Below are positions 1-13,097 of a stretch of 64,000 nt of DNA, piece by piece. Below the pieces are notes generated by a model. It saw only the letters and a list, made by a program, of their open reading frames with translations. It ran no database searches and was not told where the DNA came from. Each line of letters opens with the position of its first letter. The stretch's first letter is position 1. This DNA comes from Aggregatilineales bacterium. GTDB taxonomy: Bacteria > Chloroflexota > Anaerolineae > Aggregatilineales > Phototrophicaceae. The position numbers and the translations under genes were made by a program. The stretch is taken from the NCBI GenBank assembly GCA_030834905.1, contig JAUQWZ010000062.1, forward strand, positions 1 to 64,000. The letters are read 5' to 3'.

Positions 1-2
1 AG

Positions 3-389
3 GTCGTCATCGGTAACGTCGCCGACCCGGAACAGATGCAGCGGCATATCGACGGCAGGGACGGAAAATATGCCTATCTGCCGAAAGAAGGACTGCTGTT
101 TCCGGCGCTGCTTGAACCTGAAGCACCTACGTCTGAAGCGCAGCCCGATCTATCCTGCGCTGAACTGGTGCTGCGCGGCGAGCAGGATGTTTTAGTGAAT
201 GACTGGATGGCGTGCGCGGTCGGGCAGTACGTCTTCGCGCTGCTGCGGCGTCAACCGATTCGCAGCTTCACCAGTTTCATCAGTCTCGACGGCATGAGCG
301 TCCGCAGCCTACCCGTCTGCCGCGACGAACTGCTGGCGTACTTGCCACAGCTTACGACGACTGATTCATCGCTTCAACCGATGGTCTGA
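3..389 (+). CDS. Hypothetical protein, 5' end cut by window edge
   Basis: The frame is open from the left edge of the window to a stop at 387-389, so this is probably the C-terminal part of a longer gene. An internal ATG at 36 is the first start inside the window, but there is no convincing ribosome binding site before it. The visible part (about 128 residues) has no motif I recognise. It is soluble in character, with no membrane segment. A rho-independent terminator follows at once, so this gene ends a transcription unit. Function unknown. Confidence 0.6.
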   Translation, partial: VVIGNVADPEQMQRHIDGRDGKYAYLPKEGLLFPALLEPEAPTSEAQPDLSCAELVLRGEQDVLVNDWMACAVGQYVFALLRRQPIRSFTSFISLDGMSVRSLPVCRDELLAYLPQLTTTDSSLQPMV

Positions 390-396
390 CAGCAGG

Positions 397-418
397 CTCC
401 GCTCGCAGCGGAGTTTTT
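397..418 (+). terminator. Rho-independent terminator
   Basis: Perfect 7-bp stem CTCCGCT/AGCGGAG with a 3-nt loop (CGC), followed by TTTTT at 414-418. It lies 8 bases after the stop of the preceding gene and before the next gene at 454. Confidence 0.8.
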
Positions 419-453
419 GCTTTTTATCCGCAGGGATTAAAAGGAGCAGTGCC

Positions 454-1311
454 ATGCGTTACTGGGACGACATGCGAACCAAATACGGCTTCAGCGACGG
501 CGGAGCCGTGCCGGACGGGGCAGAAGTCTATCGCGCTGTCTACATCCGAGCCGTCAATCAACTGGCGGAGCAGTTAGGCAGCGGTGTGCGCGCCACCGCC
601 TATGACCGCGCCGGTGTCCACAACTGGTGTCTGATCCTGTTTTACGACGTGAATGACCTGTCAGGTCATACACTGGATGAACTGGCGGAGCCGCTGGACA
701 TATCGGCTGCGGAGGTGCTGGAACCGGACGAAGCGATGGACGAAGCCGTCCGGCAGGCATACCTGCTTGATCTGGACAGCTTCGTGCAGGTTTCGGTTGA
801 CTTGTCTGATAACTTTGCGGACTTCGTGACGGCGCTCTATCCTGTGAACGAAGGCGATCCGCTGGTGGCTGAAGTCAATGGGCAGCCGCAGCACATTTAC
901 CCCGGCGGGCGGGTGCGGCTGGCGCGTGAGGTCAATACCTTCGACGGTACTCTGCTGCCCGTTGGCGGTGAATACACAGTGACGTGGATTGATTACCACC
1001 CGCCGCTGGTGGGGCTGGCAGCGCAGTCCGCCGATCCGGTCGTTGCCATCACTGCTCCTGATGTGCTCGTGGTGGTCGAAATCCCCTCCGAGATCCGCGC
1101 CGACAGCGAGAACTGCGAGCCGATCCCGCCTTTCCACTTGCGCGACATGGACGATGAAACGCTCGACGGGTGCGGCGTGTTATACGACTGGAACGCCGTA
1201 CAGACCGCCATGAAGCGCGCGGCACGGGAACAGGGCCAGTCCGTCCAGATCGTCAACGGCTACAGCAACAGCGTCACATCGTGCGACCCGGATGAGGACA
1301 GCCATGCTTAA
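454..1311 (+). CDS. Hypothetical protein (285 aa)
   Basis: Starts at ATG 454 with AAAGGAG about 8 bases upstream and begins a tight run of four same-strand genes reaching 2577. The protein is acidic (many Asp/Glu), without signal peptide or membrane segment. I recognise no family. Overlap with the next gene (ATG inside its last codons) indicates translational coupling. The four genes sit just before ssb and the defence island, so they may be accessory genes of the mobile element, but the sequence itself does not show their role. Confidence 0.65.
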   Translation: MRYWDDMRTKYGFSDGGAVPDGAEVYRAVYIRAVNQLAEQLGSGVRATAYDRAGVHNWCLILFYDVNDLSGHTLDELAEPLDISAAEVLEPDEAMDEAVRQAYLLDLDSFVQVSVDLSDNFADFVTALYPVNEGDPLVAEVNGQPQHIYPGGRVRLAREVNTFDGTLLPVGGEYTVTWIDYHPPLVGLAAQSADPVVAITAPDVLVVVEIPSEIRADSENCEPIPPFHLRDMDDETLDGCGVLYDWNAVQTAMKRAAREQGQSVQIVNGYSNSVTSCDPDEDSHA

Positions 1312-1540
1312 CTGCAAACGCCAGAATATCCATCACGCGAAGCTGCCGCCGCCCGGCGCAGTCGGGCATATCGTCGGGTTGTCAACAGTTGATCCGCGCC
1401 GCAAGTGTATCGTCAGTCATTATCCGTTGTGCGATAACGTGCAGCCCTACAGTCAGGGCATCCATACGATATTCGTCCGCTTTCTCGACAACGGCGAGAT
1501 TGCCCGCTTCAGCGGCTTCTGGTTCGAGGCGCTGCCATGA
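1304..1540 (+). CDS. Small hypothetical protein (78 aa)
   Basis: The ATG at 1304 overlaps the stop of the preceding gene by 8 bases (ATGCTTAA), which favours this start over a GTG four codons upstream. The product has about 78 residues with a few Cys and His (CKRQNIHH near the N terminus), but no clear metal-binding spacing. Its stop overlaps the next start. No family recognised. Confidence 0.55.
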   Translation: MLNCKRQNIHHAKLPPPGAVGHIVGLSTVDPRRKCIVSHYPLCDNVQPYSQGIHTIFVRFLDNGEIARFSGFWFEALP

Positions 1541-1944
1541 CCTCACTCACGCATCTCGACTGGCAGCCGGTCATCCTGCTCAAAGTCGTGCGTCTGCCAT
1601 TTGGCGGATGGGGCGGCTTGTCACTCCAACGCGCTTATCTTGCGCTGGACAATGAGCAACTGCTCTATGCCGATTGGACGCTCGAAGCCGATGAGCGCGC
1701 CGAAGCTGTTGTATGTGCGACGGGCTGGACGCTGCCGACGCTGCCGGATGCTGCTTTCAGGCTGCACGGAAAAGGCGCGAAGCTCCTCCCGTCTGGGACG
1801 TGGGTGCTGCCTTATACCGACAGCGTGTTCTCCCTGTATGGCATCGCCAATGCCATGCTGATCCACCTAATCCGGCACATCGACCAGCAGCCGACCGATC
1901 CGCTGACGCTCTCACTCCTCTCCCGTTTAGCGCAGCTTCTTTAG
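1537..1944 (+). CDS. Hypothetical protein (135 aa)
   Basis: ATG overlaps the stop of the previous gene (ATGA), consistent with co-translation. The product is about 135 residues, mixed hydrophobic/polar, with no signal peptide. The C-terminal third is Leu/Thr-rich and may be helical. No family recognised. It is third of four genes in a compact operon with 15 bases to the next start. Confidence 0.55.
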   Translation: MTSLTHLDWQPVILLKVVRLPFGGWGGLSLQRAYLALDNEQLLYADWTLEADERAEAVVCATGWTLPTLPDAAFRLHGKGAKLLPSGTWVLPYTDSVFSLYGIANAMLIHLIRHIDQQPTDPLTLSLLSRLAQLL

Positions 1945-1959
1945 CCAAAGGACAATCTC

Positions 1960-2577
1960 ATGACGCAAGACCTGAATGCTACTGCCATGCAGCGGTATCA
2001 CGACCACTTTGATAACGACCAGTACAACGCCATTGGCGAGTTCGTCGCTTCCAATCTCCACACCGACCGAGGTGACGAGCGCGTTATAGACGGCATGATC
2101 GCCGTGCAGAATGCCGCCTTTGAGCTATGCGGGCATCCCGATTTCGATGGGGCATGGCACAAACTCGCGGTGTTCTGCGGACAGAATTCGATCTCGTTTC
2201 ACACTGTTGATGCAATAAGGTACTTTCTGCGTCGCTTCTCGCCGGATGACGCGCGCATTGACGACTTCGATGCAACTGCCAAAGGGATACTGCGAACATA
2301 CAGTGGGCTGGACGATCTCAAAACCGCGACCGCACATGCCAACGGTGTGCATTCGTGGCAGGGGCGCATGGCATACGAACTGCTTGCCGCCGTCGAATAT
2401 CTGACCCATGCGGCGATCTTGCTGTTGGCACACGACGACGAGCCGTACATCCGCGAAAAACTCAAAAACGGGCTGCACCGGATCACGGGTGCGCTCTATG
2501 AAGGCGTGCGTCACAGCGAACAACCATCGTTGTACAACTTCCGCAGCACCTACTTCCCCGACGAGGGCGATGCCTGA
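1960..2577 (+). CDS. Hypothetical protein (205 aa)
   Basis: Last gene of the 454-2577 operon. The start ATG 1960 lies 15 bases after the previous stop, with AAAGGAC upstream as a weak ribosome binding site. The protein looks soluble and mainly helical, and ends in an acidic tail. I do not recognise a domain. It is followed by about 570 bases without a convincing gene. Confidence 0.6.
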   Translation: MTQDLNATAMQRYHDHFDNDQYNAIGEFVASNLHTDRGDERVIDGMIAVQNAAFELCGHPDFDGAWHKLAVFCGQNSISFHTVDAIRYFLRRFSPDDARIDDFDATAKGILRTYSGLDDLKTATAHANGVHSWQGRMAYELLAAVEYLTHAAILLLAHDDEPYIREKLKNGLHRITGALYEGVRHSEQPSLYNFRSTYFPDEGDA

Positions 2578-3146
2578 CACCCTCTCTGCTGCCTATTCTC
2601 GCCCTGAATATCCTCCATCGCTGTGACCTAACTGTTCTTCCGTGCCAATAGTCCAGGCTGCATGGATGTGGGCGCTTGCGGCGCGCTGTGCCTCTCACGT
2701 TGGCGCAATCCGCATCACCCCCAACGTCGCAGGACTACCACCATCACTGCCGTTCCTCTCGCGCACAACCGTCTGCCTGCGTTATGGTGACCCTGCCGAG
2801 TGCCGCTTATGTTCCCCCTCTGGCACGCGGGCTTGCCGATCTGGTCATCTACTGCTCGTGTACTCTGCTTCTCCTTCGGCGCGGCGCTTTCCCATCTGAT
2901 CTGGTGCGTGCCGATTTGTTCTCTGACCATCCTAGCAGGCGCGCCGCCCGTCAAAATCCTGCGGATTTCGCTTCACCCGATTGCATCTGGCTTGTGCCGT
3001 GCGAATTGCGTGCAATTCGCCCTCACCGCAATCGGGTAGCGCCCTGCGGGTGACGGATCGGCTTCATCGCCTGCTCGTTTGCTGGTCAGAAATCGGCACA
3101 GGGTCGATGGATAGCAAAAGCGCTCAGGCGCAAGGAGAAAAACATC
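2578..3146. other. Intergenic region, no gene seen
   Basis: Both strands have only short overlapping open frames with no ribosome binding sites and poor protein character, so I call no gene. The right part holds nested inverted repeats (listed separately) just before ssb. The stretch could be regulatory or a replication/transfer site. Nothing in it identifies which. Confidence 0.5.
2975..3037. repeat. Nested inverted repeats upstream of ssb
   Basis: An outer 10-bp perfect inverted repeat (ACCCGATTGC at 2975-2984, GCAATCGGGT at 3028-3037) encloses an inner 9-bp perfect hairpin with a 2-nt loop (GCGAATTGC / GCAATTCGC, 3001-3020). There is no T-run, so it is not a simple terminator. It lies about 110 bases before ssb. 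A regulatory structure or a single-strand initiation or transfer site are possible readings. Confidence 0.7.
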
Positions 3147-3509
3147 ATGGGTACGAGCATCAATATGCAGGTGACCGGGTTCGTCGGCAGCGATCCGCAG
3201 GTGCGTCAGGTGGGTGAACAGAGTGTCGCGTCGTTCTCGGTGGCGGTCAGCCGCAAGAACCGCGCAGGCGATAAACAGACGGTCTGGGTGCGCGTCAACT
3301 GCTGGAACAAGCTGTCTGAGGTGGCGGAGCAGTATGTCCGCAAGGGATCGCTGGTGCAGGTGATGGCGGAATGGCTGCGCCCATCGGCGTGGATCGACCA
3401 AAGCGGCACGCCGCAGCCGAGCCTCGACATCGATGCCAATCGCCTTGTCCTGCTGGATCGCGCGGAGAACGGAGACAACGGTCACGACGAAAGTGACATC
3501 CCATTCTAA
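3147..3509 (+). CDS. ssb: Single-stranded DNA-binding protein
   Basis: A 120-residue OB-fold SSB. The N-terminal half carries typical features of the family (VTGFVGSDPQVRQ near the start, then VASFSVAVSR, then WVRVNCW around residues 50-56). The C terminus ends in an acidic stretch closing with DIPF, the conserved tip that contacts partner proteins. It is short for a housekeeping SSB because the glycine-rich linker is nearly absent, as is common for SSBs on mobile elements. AAGGAG lies about 7 bases before ATG 3147. It stands alone, with a terminator after it. The likely role is protecting transferred or replicating single strands of the element. Confidence 0.9.
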   Translation: MGTSINMQVTGFVGSDPQVRQVGEQSVASFSVAVSRKNRAGDKQTVWVRVNCWNKLSEVAEQYVRKGSLVQVMAEWLRPSAWIDQSGTPQPSLDIDANRLVLLDRAENGDNGHDESDIPF

Positions 3510-3535
3510 CTGACAACTGCATACGAGCGTCACGA

Positions 3536-3564
3536 GGGCGGTGCGAACAGCATCGCCCTTTTTT
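3536..3564 (+). terminator. Rho-independent terminator after ssb
   Basis: Stem of 9 bp (GGGCGGTGC / GCATCGCCC, one G-U pair), 5-nt loop, then TTTTTT at 3559-3564. It separates ssb from the convergent defence island gene ending at 3584. Confidence 0.85.
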
Positions 3565-3583
3565 GCGCCTTCTTCGGTATAGA

Positions 3584-5593
3584 TTATGCGCCGATAGGGC
3601 TTGCGGACGGAAGTCCTCCGATAACGACGACGTGATTGCGCGCGCGGGACAATCCGACGTATAGCAGTTGGTCACGGATGTCTGGACGTAAAGCGTGGAG
3701 TTCGGTCAGGATGATGACGGCGCTCTCCAATCCTTTAAAGCTGTAGATGGTGCAGATCCGTGCTGCCATAGGCATCTCGGTGTCGAGCTGCCACGTGACG
3801 ATGAAGTTGCCGAGCTGATCGTCTTTTTTCCATTGGCTGCGTTTTTCAGCGGCCGGTGTTAGGATGATGATGTCCTCGACAGGTACGCCTTCGTCGTTGA
3901 CGAGCCGGTGCAAAACTCGCTGAAGCTCACGTCGTTCGGTAGCTTTGTCTGCGGCAGCAATAATCTCAATCGGTCGGCCCATAGGCCCGATACTTTGGAT
4001 CTGTGCGTCCCGCGAATACGGCTTAAGCCGCTCGTGAATGTGCTGTGTGTTACGCAGATTTTCATCAAGATAGAGAGGCGCGCTCTCCATCGGAATGCTG
4101 CTGATTTGAGTGAAGATGCGTTGGTTGTCGTCGAAGAAAATATAGAATACGCCTGTTTCGGCGTCCTTCAAGCAGTCCAGCAATCCGATCCACCATGTAT
4201 CCTCGAAGTCCTGTCCCTCGTCCACGATAATGGCGTCGTACAGCAAAGCAGGATCAGCACCACGAGCGTGCAAGACATTGACGGCATCCAGGAGAAGATC
4301 AGGTGCCTGGCTGTCGAAATCATCCCAACTACTGAAGTGAGGACGGGCAAGGCGCGCCCTGTTCAGCATGTGACCGACTAGCGCATGGAAAGTGAACACC
4401 TCAATGAGCGGATGCTTAAGGCGACTGCTAATCCAATTTGCAAGATTACTGTTATAGCAGACGAACAGAACACGTTGTCCATTTTCGGCGAGTTGTGCTG
4501 CTTTTTCGATTGCCAATAGGGTCTTGCCTGTACCCGCGCCGCCAAGAATCGTCGCGCGCCGCTGATAGCGCAGAATATTGAGAATCTTGAACTGCTGACG
4601 AGTGAGTTCTTCGATCTTGCGGTTCTCCTGCGCGAACAGCTCGGCAACACGCGGCCGCAAACTTCGCGTGGGGACGAGCAGCCTCACCAGCCCATCGACG
4701 GCACGTTGTCCGTCCATTCGGGTATTGCGGGCGTCAGCGTGAGATTTCCAGTAAGCGAAGATATCCAGGAGTCGCGCTTCGAGATTGTTCACATGCATGA
4801 GGTCAATGAAGATGTCCTGTGGACAGTCTGGGCGGATATTCCCCGACACACGCGAGTCCGGCAGCGCGACAGCAGGGAATAATGCAAACGCAAGTCCTTT
4901 CGTGCGTGGATCGTTAGTGAGCCATTCGCCTAGGGCGCGGCGGTTGCGTTCCGCCTGTTGGCACGGGTCTTTGATTTCGTTCGTGCGCCCCGTTCTAGCG
5001 GTAGTATACCAGCGGCCTTTTTCCAGATTGACCGTTCCGCCTTTCACTTCCAGCACCAGCACGCCGTAATCAGGATGAGCGATGAGGAAATCGATCTCGC
5101 CGACGGTGCCAAGCGTTCGCGCAAACCACTTCACCGAATGGAGCACAGTGAACGAATCGGGCAGCTTTTCGAACTGCTCGTACAGGGTGAGTTCAGCGTC
5201 GCTCGTGGAGTCGTCCGAGCCTGCGCCGCGATGCACCTTGCCCCGGTAGAAGCCCTGCAAGTAGCCGACAGTGATCTTGTCGGCGTGCCGGTTCAATTCT
5301 CGGATGCCGAGCGTCGTGATGCGAAACGTATCCGCCAGGCTGTCGGCGTGATGCTGCTGCTTTTCGACGAACCCGGCTTTGACGAAATGAACATCACACC
5401 ACGCGACCCTGTTGACTAGCGTGAACTGACTGCCGCTCATATGTTGAGCTTCGGTTTCGCTGATGTTGAAATGCTTAGCCAACTGTAACAGCATATGCGA
5501 ACGGGTATACGTTTGTCCGTCGTTCAGCAATTGCAGAAAGGGTAAAAGGAACTCATTTTGGGATGGAATAGCGACCATTGGTAAGCCCCTCAT
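3584..5593 (-). CDS. Winged-helix - NERD nuclease - SF1 helicase
   Basis: 669 residues in three parts. Residues 1-115 resemble the winged-helix N-terminal domain of Mrr-type restriction proteins. Residues 135-250 are a NERD nuclease-like domain with E166, D168 and a LEVKG motif (E182, K184) fitting the PD-(D/E)XK pattern. Residues 330-669 are a UvrD-like helicase with Walker A GGAGTGKT (351-358), Walker B DEGQD (about 458-462) and the C-terminal motif YVGLSRAR. It probably translocates on DNA and cuts it, but substrate and trigger are unknown. The start overlaps the upstream stop (ATGA), so it is coupled to the DUF262 gene. ATG at 5578 is an alternative start. It is the last gene of the island. 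Confidence 0.85.
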   Translation of the reverse strand: MRGLPMVAIPSQNEFLLPFLQLLNDGQTYTRSHMLLQLAKHFNISETEAQHMSGSQFTLVNRVAWCDVHFVKAGFVEKQQHHADSLADTFRITTLGIRELNRHADKITVGYLQGFYRGKVHRGAGSDDSTSDAELTLYEQFEKLPDSFTVLHSVKWFARTLGTVGEIDFLIAHPDYGVLVLEVKGGTVNLEKGRWYTTARTGRTNEIKDPCQQAERNRRALGEWLTNDPRTKGLAFALFPAVALPDSRVSGNIRPDCPQDIFIDLMHVNNLEARLLDIFAYWKSHADARNTRMDGQRAVDGLVRLLVPTRSLRPRVAELFAQENRKIEELTRQQFKILNILRYQRRATILGGAGTGKTLLAIEKAAQLAENGQRVLFVCYNSNLANWISSRLKHPLIEVFTFHALVGHMLNRARLARPHFSSWDDFDSQAPDLLLDAVNVLHARGADPALLYDAIIVDEGQDFEDTWWIGLLDCLKDAETGVFYIFFDDNQRIFTQISSIPMESAPLYLDENLRNTQHIHERLKPYSRDAQIQSIGPMGRPIEIIAAADKATERRELQRVLHRLVNDEGVPVEDIIILTPAAEKRSQWKKDDQLGNFIVTWQLDTEMPMAARICTIYSFKGLESAVIILTELHALRPDIRDQLLYVGLSRARNHVVVIGGLPSASPIGA

Positions 5594-7896
5594 TGATCCT
5601 GATGTTTCCAGAATTGATGGGCCGCTTTGAGTTCGGTGGCAAAAAAGGTTAGTTTATCCATTTCTGTCGAGCCAAGAAATTTTCCCACATCTTTTGCAAG
5701 CGTGAAGAAACCATTGCTCGGAAATCCCTCATTGGTAAACACGGTGACGACCGATAACAAAGGTCTCTCATGAAGGTACTCGTAAGTGGAAATCGCGCCG
5801 AGAACTCGTCCTAGCTCGTTACGATCTGATTGACTTTGCATATTGAGACCGAGCATTTGCGCGATTTCGGTGTAGGTCACAGTACCTTCTGCGCGTGCCA
5901 CCTGCTTGAGATATTCGTATAAAACATTATTCAGTCCATCTTCAGACGTACCTTGAGCTTCCTCGTCCGCAATCGGATCATCGTTATATGTATCTACAGA
6001 TGAGATTTCGGTCACAATCGTTTCGACGACAACATTACGCTGATCGTTACTGGACAGTGGATACGGCCATATGTTATGGGCAATGTTATACAGCTCCGCG
6101 CCCCGTTTGACGATATCTGCGGCGGACCAAACATCATCATTGTCGTAATCCTGAAAATAGGCATTGAGGCGTAGTCTACTCTGGCGAGCTATCTCAGGTC
6201 GTTTAGCCGAGAACGGACCGTTGCTGATCGCTGAATTGAGGTTTTGGGTCAAAAGTGTCAGGTTACCAAACGTGTGTACTAGTGCCTCCTGATCGAGAGG
6301 CGACCATGCGCCCGCCTGTGGCGCTTGCGGATAGATATGCTCAATGCTTAGGCTGCTTTTGATGTGCAACTGTTCCTGTTTGCCAGTTTCAAGCTGAAGA
6401 TCAATCGCTTCTAACAGCATTCGTACACGCACCTGGGTCAGCCATAGATAGAGTGGGTTTATCATCCAGGCTTTCCCGAATTCTGCGTCATCCGGCCAGC
6501 GGACATTATCGCCCTTCAATTCGAGAAGTAGTTGACGGACAGTGCCACGATCCAGCCGCTCACCTCGACGCAGGTTACGCAACAGCGTGAGGAAAATGCG
6601 ATTGTAATTCTTGGATGAAAGGCGACACACCAACCGGCGAACGAGATATGATTCTAGATCAACGATAACACCGTCACGTTCGACAGCCTCTATTTGGGCC
6701 TCACCGCCGAATAGGAACAGTAGCACAGGATAAACTGTACTGGTATCCAGCATACTCAAGCGGTGGACAAAGAGGTCCAGGCGTGATGGCTTCCCTGATG
6801 ATTGGAAAAAGCCCTTATACACTTGGCTGTATTTATGAATGATCTGCAAGCGTTTCTCTACCGAGAATGAATCTGGCAGTTCGTTCCACCACCGACGATA
6901 TTCCTGGAAGAGATGCGTGATCAGGAAATCGCGCCCAGTTTGGAACACCAGAAAATGAAACATGAATAGGTCAATTCTGGGGCGGAAGAGCCGTCCTTGC
7001 CGCTCGTCTTCCTTCCAAAAACTTGCATCACCATCCTGATACTCATCAAAATGCTGCCAGTAATCCCGATAAAGGCGCTCGACATCTTCACGGCGGCGGG
7101 TCGCTTCGAGGAACACAAAATTGCGGATTAGATCCGATGGTAGAAGCGGCTCACCGCGAGCATTAAGTGTTTCAAAGATGATTTGCGGATCATCTTTGTC
7201 CTCCAGTTCAATAACAACGATCTGCATAAACTTGGTGATCGCGTCGATGAGAGAGTCAAGCCGTCGAAGTGAGTTGCCTTCATCTTGCCGTCCATTGTCT
7301 TCGGTCTGATGGAGATATTCCCAAATCTTCTTGTGAAAAAACTGATACGCCTCTGTCAGTCGAGGTCGTTCGTAAAAACGTTGTGTACGTGGAATGCGGG
7401 TTAAAGGATAAATCTCGTCTAGCCGCTGCGGTGTACCTGAATTCACAACTGTTTCGAATACACGGCGATCTGCCGTTGTGGGCCATACCTTGTATTGTTC
7501 GTATTGATCCTCCATACGACAGTCATTCAAGGTGAGGCGATTGAGGATTTTGACTGTACTTTCGTCCCCGTTCCTTGCAAGCACAATGTCACGAAATGCG
7601 GTGAGAATAATTTGCAGGGTCGTGAGGCGCTGCTGACCGTCAATAATTTCGCGCGCCGCGACCTGCCTGCCGAAAGTCTTTATCTCACTCAATACCGCCG
7701 CCCCAAGAAAATGTGTGCCGACCTCTATACTATCGTCACCCATGTAGAGTAATTCATCAGCTTTTGCGGAAATATCTTCCCACAGCGGTTGCCACTGCTT
7801 CTCTTCTGTCCAAACGTAAGGGCGCTGGAATAAGGGGACAACGTAGCGACGTTCCTTTTCAAAAAGCTCGAATACGGTCAACGTAGAAGGTTTCAT
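5590..7896 (-). CDS. DUF262-DUF1524 protein (GmrSD/SspE-type)
   Basis: 768 residues from the chosen ATG 7896; an upstream ATG at 7968 would add 24 residues before the conserved FELFEKERRYVVPLFQRPY region. The N-terminal DUF262 domain has the nucleotide-binding motif DGQQR (about 86-90). The C-terminal DUF1524 HNH-like nuclease has EHIYPQ (519-524) and GNLTLLTQNLN (544-554). About 170 further residues form a likely winged C-terminal domain. Known family members (GmrSD, SspE) are nucleotide-stimulated nucleases that attack foreign DNA with or without modifications. Here it is coupled to the NERD-helicase gene and follows the methyltransferase operon after a 150-bp gap, so the pair may be a separate defence unit. 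Confidence 0.85.
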   Translation of the reverse strand: MKPSTLTVFELFEKERRYVVPLFQRPYVWTEEKQWQPLWEDISAKADELLYMGDDSIEVGTHFLGAAVLSEIKTFGRQVAAREIIDGQQRLTTLQIILTAFRDIVLARNGDESTVKILNRLTLNDCRMEDQYEQYKVWPTTADRRVFETVVNSGTPQRLDEIYPLTRIPRTQRFYERPRLTEAYQFFHKKIWEYLHQTEDNGRQDEGNSLRRLDSLIDAITKFMQIVVIELEDKDDPQIIFETLNARGEPLLPSDLIRNFVFLEATRRREDVERLYRDYWQHFDEYQDGDASFWKEDERQGRLFRPRIDLFMFHFLVFQTGRDFLITHLFQEYRRWWNELPDSFSVEKRLQIIHKYSQVYKGFFQSSGKPSRLDLFVHRLSMLDTSTVYPVLLFLFGGEAQIEAVERDGVIVDLESYLVRRLVCRLSSKNYNRIFLTLLRNLRRGERLDRGTVRQLLLELKGDNVRWPDDAEFGKAWMINPLYLWLTQVRVRMLLEAIDLQLETGKQEQLHIKSSLSIEHIYPQAPQAGAWSPLDQEALVHTFGNLTLLTQNLNSAISNGPFSAKRPEIARQSRLRLNAYFQDYDNDDVWSAADIVKRGAELYNIAHNIWPYPLSSNDQRNVVVETIVTEISSVDTYNDDPIADEEAQGTSEDGLNNVLYEYLKQVARAEGTVTYTEIAQMLGLNMQSQSDRNELGRVLGAISTYEYLHERPLLSVVTVFTNEGFPSNGFFTLAKDVGKFLGSTEMDKLTFFATELKAAHQFWKHQDQ

Positions 7897-8048
7897 GCTT
7901 GTATCAATTCTCGATAGATGTTCATATGCAGAATGCACTACACACGGATCAACAGACGACAGACGCAACTAATCTCTCATAATCTCAAATCTACACACGA
8001 TCCAGCGAAGAGTGCGTTTCAGTTACAATTTTCAGAAAGAAATTTCGC

Positions 8049-9032
8049 CTAACCGAGTGTACTCTTTCTAATTTCGCTCCCCATAACTTCATAGTCTGGC
8101 TCACTGAAAGTTTCCTCCCACAGGCATTCTGCATCGTGCGGCACATGTCCCGTAGCATCGGCAGCTAGAACCGCCTGGGGATCGGGCAGAAACTCAGCGG
8201 AAACTTCTTCATATACTTTCAGCGGAATTGGCAATCTCACATGATAATCCAGTAGACTGATTTCGAGGTGATGGGGCACATCTGAACCCTGCGTTTTCAT
8301 TTGATAAATGATTTGAGGTTCTTGATAGTTGTGCGTTTTGCAGGTTTGAACCGCTATATCCTTCTTCTGATCAAAATAGAGTCTGTCGTCCACCTGCCCC
8401 TCAAAGGATTGAAGAATATAATCCCGGACGGGATCCAAAGCACTTTGGAACACATATCGATAGCCAAAAGTGTAGAAAGCGAACAGGTATGCAGATGTTA
8501 GCCATCCGGCTTGAGCTAACTTCCAATCTGCCGTAAATTGATTGACAGCCAATGAAATCTGCGTCTGTCCATCGGCAACCTCACGAAATTTAGTCCACCG
8601 CTCGTTATGTGTCCACTCACCTTGCGGAACGTGTATTCGGATATTCGTTTTATACGGCGGTCCATCTTCAGGCATGGTTACGAATACATCAAGTTCAAAC
8701 GGGGGTTTTCTAGGAGGGTAAACGCATACTTTGCTAGGCAATTGCCCACGTCGAGTCTGTTCATGTTTCTGCATTTCATTGTCGCCGCGACTGCCAGCGG
8801 AACTGTTGCACGATTTGCATAGCAAGACTTGCTGATGCTTTGCTTCATCAGACTCAACTTGATTGCGCAGAAATCCGGGCCATATATGTCCCAAGTCTAC
8901 TGTTTCTCGATTCACGTCCCGTCTATGAATGACAGTGAAGCAAATTGGACAAATAAATACATCGTCCGCCTTAGGCGATACTCGTCTGAGGTCGGTCAAA
9001 TGCTGTTCAAATAATTTAAAAGACTTTACCAT
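8049..9032 (-). CDS. HNH-type nuclease-like protein
   Basis: 327 residues from ATG 9032, chosen because GGAGGTGTA directly precedes it; a longer frame from 9101 would overlap the upstream gene. The N terminus has a zinc-ribbon HNH pattern: CPIC (C28, C31), a DLGHIWP segment with H49, then CKSCN (C72, C75). The remaining about 240 residues have no family I recognise. HNH domains cleave DNA as beta-beta-alpha-metal nucleases. It starts 12 bases after the methyltransferase stop, so it is in the same operon and may be the nuclease partner of that set. The pairing is an inference from position. Confidence 0.75.
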   Translation of the reverse strand: MVKSFKLFEQHLTDLRRVSPKADDVFICPICFTVIHRRDVNRETVDLGHIWPGFLRNQVESDEAKHQQVLLCKSCNSSAGSRGDNEMQKHEQTRRGQLPSKVCVYPPRKPPFELDVFVTMPEDGPPYKTNIRIHVPQGEWTHNERWTKFREVADGQTQISLAVNQFTADWKLAQAGWLTSAYLFAFYTFGYRYVFQSALDPVRDYILQSFEGQVDDRLYFDQKKDIAVQTCKTHNYQEPQIIYQMKTQGSDVPHHLEISLLDYHVRLPIPLKVYEEVSAEFLPDPQAVLAADATGHVPHDAECLWEETFSEPDYEVMGSEIRKSTLG

Positions 9033-9043
9033 TACACCTCCCC

Positions 9044-13093
<4,050 letters not shown>

Positions 13094-13097
13094 TCGT

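Noticed and set aside
661..1137. Minus-strand open frame opposite the 285-aa gene
   Set aside because: No ribosome binding site and it overlaps a plus-strand gene with a good start and coupled downstream genes.
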